Source: Bacteroidales bacterium
GTDB taxonomy: Bacteria > Bacteroidota > Bacteroidia > Bacteroidales > VadinHA17
NCBI GenBank assembly: GCA_016936695.1
Contig: JAFGXK010000189.1
Span: 1-11,670 of the forward strand
Length of the DNA stretch: 11,670 nucleotides
Reading direction: 5' to 3'
Part shown: positions 1 to 5,309 of the stretch, one piece after another
Layout of the letters: the number at the start of each line of letters is the position of its first letter
Position numbering within the stretch: the first letter of the stretch is position 1
Made by a program: the position numbers and the translations under genes
Notes under the pieces: model-generated
Database searches by the model: none
What the model was told of the DNA's origin: nothing
What the model saw: the letters and a program-made list of their open reading frames with translations, nothing else

Positions 1-891
1 AGATTGGAAGAGCTGGTCACTACACTTAATCCAAACATATCCGGTAAGCTCTCGGTTACCGACTACATCGCCTCAAAGATAGAAGGTGTTCTTAATATAG
101 AGGTGATACAGAATTTCATGGGTTCCATGGTAGGCATCCTCGGAAATGTTGCTGTAGCTGCTTTTTCGATATCCTTTATCACCTTCTTTTTTCTTAAGGA
201 CCAGCACCTCTTCTATGAGTCGATCCTGATGTGGATACCTGACAACTATGTCGATAACGTGACCAGGGCCCTCAATTCAATAAAGCATCTTCTTACCAGG
301 TATCTTATCGGAATAGTGATCCAGAGCACCTGCATCATGTTACTGATAACCATTGGCATGACAATAGTCGGGATTGAGTTTCAGCAGGCGCTGGTGATGG
401 GACTGATTATCGGCACTCTTAACATTATACCTTATGTCGGCCCATGGCTCGGTTTTTTCATCGTGATGATCATGGGTATCGCCGCCCATATCAACCTCGA
501 TTTTTCGACAGTGGTCGTTCCGCTGGTTATGTATATGGCATTGGTGGTGGCAGTTACGCAGCTGATTGACAATATCGTCTTCCAGCCTGTAATCTTTTCA
601 AACAGTGTGAGGGCACACCCTTTGGAAATTTTTATAGTGGTTCTGGCAGCAGGATTTGCTGCAGGAATCCCGGGAATGCTGCTCGGAATCCCCACTTATA
701 CCGTATTGAGGGTGTTCGCCCGGGAGTTCTTCTATGGGTTCAAGGCTATTCAGAAAATAACGTCAAGCCTGTCGGACGAGGATCAGTACGGACAGGAATC
801 CATGGAGCCGGGAGTGCAGGGTATTGTTATTAAGAGAAAAAGAAAAAGAAAACCCCGGCCTGCTCAGGATAACCAGCAACATGAACAATGA
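1..891 (+). CDS. AI-2E family transporter (PF01594), C-terminal part; 5' end outside window
   Basis: Partial gene: the reading frame is open from the first base, so the start lies upstream and about 296 C-terminal residues are visible. The protein is strongly hydrophobic, with several membrane spans. Family signatures are a PYVGPWLG stretch (bases about 430-455) and the conserved C-terminal block DNIVFQPVIFSNSVRAHPLE followed by a Gly-rich GIPGMLLGIP helix (bases about 570-690). The PF01594 family is named after the E. coli autoinducer-2 exporter TqsA, but members are varied and include Na+/H+ antiporters, so the substrate cannot be assigned. The protein ends in a very basic tail (KRKRKRKPRP), probably cytoplasmic. 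The TGA stop overlaps the ATG of the next gene by 4 nt (ATGA), which suggests translational coupling and cotranscription with the cytochrome bd genes. I am sure of the family and unsure of the function. Confidence 0.9.
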   Translation, partial: RLEELVTTLNPNISGKLSVTDYIASKIEGVLNIEVIQNFMGSMVGILGNVAVAAFSISFITFFFLKDQHLFYESILMWIPDNYVDNVTRALNSIKHLLTRYLIGIVIQSTCIMLLITIGMTIVGIEFQQALVMGLIIGTLNIIPYVGPWLGFFIVMIMGIAAHINLDFSTVVVPLVMYMALVVAVTQLIDNIVFQPVIFSNSVRAHPLEIFIVVLAAGFAAGIPGMLLGIPTYTVLRVFAREFFYGFKAIQKITSSLSDEDQYGQESMEPGVQGIVIKRKRKRKPRPAQDNQQHEQ

Positions 892-1115
892 ATTCATTTG
901 TGTCATTGCTTAACAGAATATTCAGGTTCTACTATGAGGGCTTCACCAGCATGTCGTGGTGGGGTAAGCGGATCTGGCTGATCCTGCTGATAAAGTTGTT
1001 TGTAATTTTTATCATCCTGAAGTTATTCTTCTTTCCAGATTTCCTGAAGAGGAATTACCGGACGGATGAGCAGCGCAGTGAGCATGTACTGGAACAATTA
1101 ATAAAACCAAATTAG
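888..1115 (+). CDS. DUF4492 small membrane protein, cytochrome bd-associated
   Basis: A 75-residue protein with a short amphipathic N-terminus rich in aromatic residues (RFYYEGFTSM, residues 13-22), one membrane span at about residues 29-49 (interrupted by K36 and K45), and a charged C-terminus. The pattern FYxxGFxSM, then a LIKLF-x-LKLFFFP helix, matches what I remember of DUF4492. Members of that family are 70-80 residues long and typically sit just upstream of cydA in Bacteroidota and some Campylobacterota. Its start overlaps the AI-2E gene stop, and its stop lies 3 nt before the cydA start. Position and topology suggest an assembly factor or small accessory subunit of the bd oxidase, but this is inference from context; no biochemical role is known to me. 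There is no catalytic motif. Confidence 0.85.
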   Translation: MNSFVSLLNRIFRFYYEGFTSMSWWGKRIWLILLIKLFVIFIILKLFFFPDFLKRNYRTDEQRSEHVLEQLIKPN

Positions 1116-1118
1116 CCT

Positions 1119-2675
1119 ATGTTTGAGAGTTTAGACGCATCCCTGGTTGACTGGTCGAGGGCTCAGTTTGCCCTGACGGCCATATACCACTGGCTTTTTG
1201 TTCCGCTGACACTCGGTCTGTCATTCATTATTGCCATAATGGAAACGATCTATGTTAAGACCGGTAATGAGGAATGGAAGCGAATGACGAAATTCTGGAT
1301 GACTCTCTTCGGAATCAATTTTGCAATCGGTGTGGCAACCGGATTGATACTGGAGTTTGAGTTCGGCACCAACTGGTCAAACTATTCCTGGTTCGTGGGA
1401 GACATTTTTGGTGCTCCGCTGGCGATAGAAGGAATACTGGCATTCTTCCTCGAATCGACTTTTGTGGCGGTTATGTTTTTCGGATGGGACAAGGTCAGCA
1501 AAAAAGCCCACCTGGTGTCCACCTGGCTGGTGGCTGTCGGAGCCAATCTGTCGGCCTTATGGATACTGGTTGCCAATGCCTGGATGCAGAATCCCGTCGG
1601 TATGGTCTTCAATCCCGAGACTGCAAGAAATGAAATGGTCAGTTTCTGGGAGGTGCTTTTTAACGAGGTGGCTGTCACCAAATTCCTTCATACAATCTCA
1701 TCCGGTTTCCTGCTTGGCTCTATGTTCGTAGTGGGGATAAGCGCATATTACCTGCTCAATAACCGCGAGGCCCTCCTTGCAAAAAGAAGTATGCTGGTTG
1801 CCGGTATCTTTGGTCTGCTCTCCTCTCTTCTTGTTGTTTATACAGGGGATACTTCGGCCAGAGCTCTGGCCAAAGCACAGCCTGTTAAATTTGCTGCCTT
1901 TGAGGCCCTTTATGAGGGTACGGAGAAGGCCGGACTGGTAGCCGTGGGCATTCTTAAGGAATCAGACAGGAAGATCGGAGAAAAGGCGGTCAACGATTTT
2001 GTGTTCAGGATAGAAATTCCGGGGTTTCTTTCGGTGATGACCGGAGGAAGCAGTGACGCATTCGTCCCCGGAATTATTGATCTGGTAAACGGTAATGCCG
2101 CCAGGGGACTGCTTCCTGTTTCGGAAAAGATGGAGCGGGGAAAAAGGGCAAGGGACCTTCTGATTGAATACAAGGAGGCCAGAAAGAACAACGACACCCA
2201 AAAAGCCGAAACTATCGCCGCTCTTTTCAGCGACAGGGAATTCAATGAAGAATATTTCAGGTATTTCGGCTATGCAGCCCTGAATAATCCAGAAGATGTT
2301 ATCCCGGGAGTGAAGCTGGCCTTCTACACTTTCCATGTGATGGTGATGCTCGGATTTCTGTTCATCCTGATATTCTTTCTCACCCTTGTATTCCTTTTCC
2401 GGGGAACCCTTCAAAAGAACAAGTGGTTTTTGTGGGGAGCGCTCTTTTCGATTCTTCTGCCCTATGTTGCAGGTGAACTTGGCTGGGTGCTTGCCGAAAT
2501 GGGCCGTCAGCCATGGATCATCCAGGATCTTATGCCTGTTACAACTGCTGTTACTCAGGTCAGCACCGGATCGGTAATCACAACCTTCATCCTTTTCGCG
2601 GTCCTGTTTACTGTCCTGCTGATAGCCGAAGTATCCATTATGATCAGGCAGATAAAAATCGGACCAAAACATTAG
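1119..2675 (+). CDS. cydA: Cytochrome bd ubiquinol/menaquinol oxidase subunit I
   Basis: Subunit I of the inner membrane bd oxidase, which oxidises quinol and reduces O2 to water with high affinity. At 518 residues it is close to E. coli CydA (522). Expected ligands are in place: H24 (E. coli H19, high-spin heme b595), E104 and E112 in AIEG and FLESTF (E99, E107), H191 (H186) and M408 (M393) for heme b558, and E460 in VLAEMGRQPW (E445). K257 and E262 match the Q-loop quinol-site residues K252 and E257. The K257-M408 distance is 151 residues versus 141 in E. coli, so this is a long-Q-loop type, although the loop sequence differs. The ATG at 1119 follows the DUF4492 stop by 3 nt with no Shine-Dalgarno sequence; translation probably continues from upstream. 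Bacteroidota usually carry menaquinone, so menaquinol is the likely donor. Confidence 0.98.
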   Translation: MFESLDASLVDWSRAQFALTAIYHWLFVPLTLGLSFIIAIMETIYVKTGNEEWKRMTKFWMTLFGINFAIGVATGLILEFEFGTNWSNYSWFVGDIFGAPLAIEGILAFFLESTFVAVMFFGWDKVSKKAHLVSTWLVAVGANLSALWILVANAWMQNPVGMVFNPETARNEMVSFWEVLFNEVAVTKFLHTISSGFLLGSMFVVGISAYYLLNNREALLAKRSMLVAGIFGLLSSLLVVYTGDTSARALAKAQPVKFAAFEALYEGTEKAGLVAVGILKESDRKIGEKAVNDFVFRIEIPGFLSVMTGGSSDAFVPGIIDLVNGNAARGLLPVSEKMERGKRARDLLIEYKEARKNNDTQKAETIAALFSDREFNEEYFRYFGYAALNNPEDVIPGVKLAFYTFHVMVMLGFLFILIFFLTLVFLFRGTLQKNKWFLWGALFSILLPYVAGELGWVLAEMGRQPWIIQDLMPVTTAVTQVSTGSVITTFILFAVLFTVLLIAEVSIMIRQIKIGPKH

Positions 2676-2680
2676 GAGGA
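2674..2680 (+). promoter_or_regulatory. Strong Shine-Dalgarno sequence of cydB
   Basis: AGGAGGA overlaps the cydA stop codon TAG (2673-2675) and lies 7 nt before the cydB ATG at 2688, which is ideal spacing. The other complete genes in this window have no comparable ribosome binding site, as expected for Bacteroidota, where A-rich leaders rather than SD pairing usually guide initiation. It supports ATG 2688 as the start over the in-frame ATG at 2697. Confidence 0.7.
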
Positions 2681-2687
2681 CAAAGAC

Positions 2688-3818
2688 ATGACTATAATGA
2701 TATCACATATGTTCCTGCAGTCTTACTGGTGGATAATAATCTCATTGCTTGCAAGCCTTCTGGTATTCCTCATGTTTGTCCAGGGCGGCCAATCGATGAT
2801 ATTTTCGCTTCCTAAAAGTGAAATTCAGAAAGCGATGCTGGTAAATGCCCTGGGAAGGAAATGGGAGTTCACCTTTACCACTCTCGTAACCTTCGGCGGC
2901 GCCTTCTTTGCATCATTCCCCCTCTTTTATTCAGCAAGTTTCGGCGGGGCCTACTGGGTGTGGATCGCAATCCTGTTCAGCTTTATCATCCAGGCAATAG
3001 CCTACGAATACCGTTCGAAACCAGCAAATTTCCTTGGGAAACGTACATTCGACACTTTTCTTTTTCTTAATGGTTCACTCGGCCCCTTCCTTATCGGCGT
3101 CGCTGTGGCAACCTTCTTCACTGGTTCACAGTTCAGCCTTAACGAGGTTAACCAGGTAAAATGGGGAACCCCGTGGCACGGTCTTGAAGCCCTTCTGAAT
3201 GCAAGGAACCTGGCACTCGGACTGGCTGTTCTGTTTCTGGCCCGGACAAACGGCTTGCTTTATATAATAAACACAGTCGACGACAGCAGCCTCGTTGAAA
3301 GGTCTCAGAGAAAACTTGCAGAGAACTCCATCGCATTCCTGGTGTTCTTTCTGTTCTTTGTGATTGTCCTGCTTGTTTCCGAGGGATTTGCCTACGACCG
3401 GACTACCGGTGCAGTGACTATGGAACGGTTCAAATACCTCCATAATATGCTTCAGATGCCGCTTGTCCTGATAATATTCCTTGCAGGCGCAATCAGTGTC
3501 CTTTACGGAATAGGAACAGCTCTTTTCAGATCCAACCGGTCGGCAATCTGGTATACAGGTGCCGGGACTATACTGGCAGTGATGGCCCTCTTTTTCATTG
3601 CAGGTTTCAACGGCACGGCATTCTACCCGTCAGTTACAGATCCGGGAAGCTCGCTTACAATAGACAAGGCCTCATCAAGTTTCTTTACACTGAAAACAAT
3701 GATGTATGTGTCGTTTATTGTTCCTTTCGTGTTTGCATATATCTGGTACGCTTGGAAAGCAATCAACAGAAAACGAATCACGGGCGAGGAAATGCAGGCA
3801 GGAGGACATGTGTATTAG
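2688..3818 (+). CDS. cydB: Cytochrome bd oxidase subunit II
   Basis: Subunit II of the bd oxidase, 376 residues (E. coli 379), an all-helical membrane protein that pairs with CydA. It has the Bacteroidota form of the family: WWIIISLLASLLVF, then FVQGGQSM, then GRKWEFTFTTLVTFGGAFFA. The E. coli TDGFDMG motif (D25, D29) aligns with VQGGQSM here (Q32, Q35). E. coli WD (W57, D58; D58 is assigned to a proton path) aligns with W59-E60, so one acidic residue is kept and two are lost. The gene follows cydA by 12 nt and has its own strong Shine-Dalgarno sequence. It ends at TAG 3816-3818, directly against a period-7 repeat element. The family assignment is certain; the residue comparison is by eye against remembered E. 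coli sequence. Confidence 0.97.
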   Translation: MTIMISHMFLQSYWWIIISLLASLLVFLMFVQGGQSMIFSLPKSEIQKAMLVNALGRKWEFTFTTLVTFGGAFFASFPLFYSASFGGAYWVWIAILFSFIIQAIAYEYRSKPANFLGKRTFDTFLFLNGSLGPFLIGVAVATFFTGSQFSLNEVNQVKWGTPWHGLEALLNARNLALGLAVLFLARTNGLLYIINTVDDSSLVERSQRKLAENSIAFLVFFLFFVIVLLVSEGFAYDRTTGAVTMERFKYLHNMLQMPLVLIIFLAGAISVLYGIGTALFRSNRSAIWYTGAGTILAVMALFFIAGFNGTAFYPSVTDPGSSLTIDKASSSFFTLKTMMYVSFIVPFVFAYIWYAWKAINRKRITGEEMQAGGHVY

Positions 3819-3900
3819 GCGCAGGGCACAGGGCGCAGGGCAGGTATAAAGGCTTGAGGCGTGAGGAGCCGCGTACCGCATACCGCATACCGCGTACCGC
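3819..3900 (+). repeat. Intergenic period-7 short repeat element
   Basis: Starting one base after the cydB stop, the sequence is made of 7-bp units in three blocks. Block one is GCGCAGG, GCACAGG, GCGCAGG and then a decayed unit (3819-3846). Block two is GGCTTGA, GGCGTGA (3851-3864). Block three is GCGTACC, GCATACC, GCATACC, GCGTACC and then GC (3871-3900). Units within a block differ mainly by a G/A exchange at position 3. From memory, similar GCRTACC and GCRCAGG strings occur between genes in many Bacteroidales genomes and create spurious small ORFs. No target-site duplication, transposase or terminator hairpin is visible. The function is unknown. Confidence 0.85.
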
Positions 3901-3934
3901 AACAACATTAATCTGACAATCAAAAAACTGTAGT

Positions 3935-4060
3935 ATGTATCTATCCGGAATTTTGAACTACCTTATCTGGCCCGCTTTCATCATAGTGAGCTGGTTTGCC
4001 GTAAAGGCCGGCCTGAAATATTATGAAAAAAATCATCCTCCGGAGAAAGAGGCGAACTGA
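3935..4060 (+). CDS. 41-residue single-span membrane peptide, candidate CydX-like small subunit
   Basis: A short ORF (ATG 3935, TGA 4058) 116 nt downstream of cydB, on the same strand. The peptide has a short hydrophobic N-terminus, one predicted span at about residues 6-23 containing W12-P13 and W20, and a hydrophilic tail (K24, K28, Y29, Y30, E31, K32, ending KEAN). By the positive-inside rule the C-terminus faces the cytoplasm. The size and one-span layout resemble CydX (37 residues in E. coli) and other small bd-oxidase subunits encoded after cydB, but I see no clear sequence identity to CydX. The leader CAAAAAACTGTAGT is A-rich, as expected for Bacteroidota starts. The last 28 nt overlap the convergent pssA gene. 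It could instead be an unrelated small membrane protein. The non-random amphipathic layout makes chance unlikely, but conservation has not been tested. Confidence 0.62.
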   Translation: MYLSGILNYLIWPAFIIVSWFAVKAGLKYYEKNHPPEKEAN

Positions 4061-4755
4061 GCTGCAACGGAGATGAGGATATAAACCGGGATTATAAGGG
4101 GAGCAGAGGCAATACCAAAGATCAGGAGCATTGCAACCGTCACTGCGGCCATGATGAACCTCCATTCATTGCCTCTGAAACGGAATCCCTTGAATTTGTT
4201 CGACAGAAGCGGAATACGGGTCACCATAAGTACCGATAATATTATTGTGTACACAGCAAGTGCACCCGGGGACCCGGTGAAAGATCTGATAAAGGGTGAC
4301 TGCGAGTATGCAGCAGCCAGAACGACTGATATTACCGCTATGGCATTTGCAGGCGTCGGCAATCCTTTGAAAACCGTTGCCTGGGTAGTGTCGACATTGA
4401 ATATTGCAAGTCTGAGTCCGGCAAGCATGGGCATAAGCACGGGGACAAATGGCAGAATATCTGTCATAAAAGGGGAGACACCCTGAGTTTCGCTGACACC
4501 GGCTTCTATCATTTTATGTATTATCAGGGCCGGAGCTACACCGAAGCTGACAACATCGGCCAGACTGTCGAGCTCTTTACCGGTTTCGGAGTAAGCATTG
4601 AGCAGGCGTGCGGAAAATCCGTCGAGGAAATCAAAAACCATGGCTGCAACGATCAGCCATGATGCAGTTGTAAAAAAGCCTCTGGAAGCGAAAATAACAG
4701 CGGTGAATCCTGCTGCCAGATTGAGGCAGGTAATGAAATTCGGAATGTGCTTCAT
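4033..4755 (-). CDS. pssA: CDP-diacylglycerol-serine O-phosphatidyltransferase (phosphatidylserine synthase)
   Basis: Membrane enzyme that joins CDP-diacylglycerol and L-serine to give phosphatidylserine and CMP, the precursor of phosphatidylethanolamine. At 240 residues it is a CDP-alcohol phosphatidyltransferase. The signature DxxDGxxARx8GxxxDxxxD is complete: D42, D45, G46, A49, R50, G59, D63, D67. The N-terminal IPNFITCLNLAAG and about six to eight hydrophobic segments fit the type II (Gram-positive-like) PssA found in Bacteroidota, not the phospholipase D-like E. coli enzyme. The start is ATG (complement 4753-4755). A TAnnTTTG box and a 16-bp palindrome lie just upstream. The 3' end overlaps the small ORF after cydB by 28 nt tail to tail. 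The partner decarboxylase gene (psd) is not in the window; in many Bacteroidota it is adjacent. Confidence 0.95.
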   Translation of the reverse strand: MKHIPNFITCLNLAAGFTAVIFASRGFFTTASWLIVAAMVFDFLDGFSARLLNAYSETGKELDSLADVVSFGVAPALIIHKMIEAGVSETQGVSPFMTDILPFVPVLMPMLAGLRLAIFNVDTTQATVFKGLPTPANAIAVISVVLAAAYSQSPFIRSFTGSPGALAVYTIILSVLMVTRIPLLSNKFKGFRFRGNEWRFIMAAVTVAMLLIFGIASAPLIIPVYILISVAAQFASFSGG

Positions 4756-4768
4756 GTCTGTAGAATCA

Positions 4769-4784
4769 CGCCATCAGGATGGCG
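4769..4784. promoter_or_regulatory. 16-bp palindrome upstream of pssA, possible operator or 5'-UTR hairpin
   Basis: CGCCATC-AG-GATGGCG is a perfect 7-bp inverted repeat with a 2-bp centre, in a region that is otherwise AT-rich. It starts 14 bp upstream of the pssA start codon and just downstream of the predicted pssA -7 box, so it would cover the transcription start or the first bases of the mRNA. As RNA it could form a 6-bp stem with a CAGG tetraloop. The role is inferred only from symmetry and position. Confidence 0.45.
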
Positions 4785-4789
4785 GTCAG

Positions 4790-4797
4790 CAAAATTA
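4790..4797 (-). promoter_or_regulatory. Putative Bacteroidota -7 box for pssA
   Basis: On the minus strand this reads TAATTTTG, matching the TAnnTTTG consensus of the Bacteroidota primary sigma factor. Transcription would start near 4783, leaving a leader of about 30 nt before the pssA ATG. No good TTTG -33 element is seen at the expected distance. Confidence 0.45.
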
Positions 4798-4828
4798 GGA
4801 TAAATTTTACATGATTGAGAGAAATTAT

Positions 4829-4836
4829 TAGATTTG
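4829..4836 (+). promoter_or_regulatory. Putative Bacteroidota -7 box for the HAD/glutaminyl cyclase pair
   Basis: TAGATTTG matches TAnnTTTG. A weak -33 candidate (TTTT, 4805-4808) lies 20 bp upstream. Transcription would begin around 4842-4846, giving a leader of only 10-15 nt before ATG 4857. Confidence 0.45.
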
Positions 4837-4856
4837 CATGATTTATTACTGTCTTG

Positions 4857-5309
4857 ATGATCAGTTTAAAGAATATAAGGATTGCAGTGGATTTTGATGG
4901 TACCATTGTGGAGCATGAATATCCGGGTATTGGCAAGGAGAAGCTGTTTGCATTTCAAACACTCAAGGAGTTTGAGAAGCTTGGTGCAAGGTTAATCCTG
5001 TGGACTTTCAGGGCAGGGCCTGAACTTGAGCAGGCAGTGGAGTTCTGCAGGAAGAATGGAATCGAGTTCTATGCCATAAACAGGAACTATCCCGAGGAAG
5101 TATATGACGAATCCATCAGCAGGAAGATAGACGCTGATGTTTTTATTGATGACAAGAACGTCGGCGGGTTTCCCGGCTGGAGCGAGATATGGCAGATGCT
5201 TGTCCCTTTCGATCTGCACCAGCAGGAAATGGAGCGGCAGATCGCCAATGCAAGGAAGAACAGTCTGCGGCGTTTGTTTGGAAGAAGAGACAGACAGAAT
5301 GAAGGCTGA
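4857..5309 (+). CDS. HAD superfamily hydrolase, BT0820-like
   Basis: A small haloacid dehalogenase fold protein (150 residues from ATG 4857) of the type I recognise from B. thetaiotaomicron BT0820. The four HAD motifs are visible: VDFDGT with nucleophile D12 and acid/base D14 (motif I), ILWTFR with T50 (motif II), K90 (motif III), and FIDDKNVGG with D98 and D99 (motif IV). It has no large cap domain insert, so it is a compact cytoplasmic phosphatase; the substrate is unknown. ATG 4857 is preferred over the preceding TTG (4854), because ATG is the usual start and the conserved core begins a few residues later. The gene ends 11 nt inside the next coding sequence, implying coupled translation with the glutaminyl cyclase. 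Whether that reflects a shared pathway is unknown. Confidence 0.88.
   Translation: MISLKNIRIAVDFDGTIVEHEYPGIGKEKLFAFQTLKEFEKLGARLILWTFRAGPELEQAVEFCRKNGIEFYAINRNYPEEVYDESISRKIDADVFIDDKNVGGFPGWSEIWQMLVPFDLHQQEMERQIANARKNSLRRLFGRRDRQNEG

Noticed and set aside
1962..2672. Long 236-codon minus-strand frame antisense to cydA
   Set aside because: The product is rich in His, Pro and Gln with no recognisable family, and it lies entirely within cydA, whose frame carries all heme ligands.
3800..3849. AGGAGG followed by ATG at 3808, opening a short frame through the period-7 repeat to TAA
   Set aside because: The frame gives only a 13-residue product made mostly of repeat-encoded residues and overlaps the end of cydB; the purine run is explained by cydB codons and the repeat.
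3819..3900. Period-7 element as a CRISPR array or insertion sequence remnant
   Set aside because: The units are 7 bp with no spacers, and there are no terminal inverted repeats, target-site duplication or transposase fragment.
3675..3923. Minus-strand frame across the end of cydB and the repeat (contains RYAVCGMRYA)
   Set aside because: It lies antisense to conserved cydB and its middle is translated repeat units; this is a typical spurious ORF.
4038..4045. CTCCGGAG palindrome as a bidirectional terminator between the small ORF and pssA
   Set aside because: It is an 8-bp palindrome with no loop and no T-run on either side; it cannot form an intrinsic terminator.
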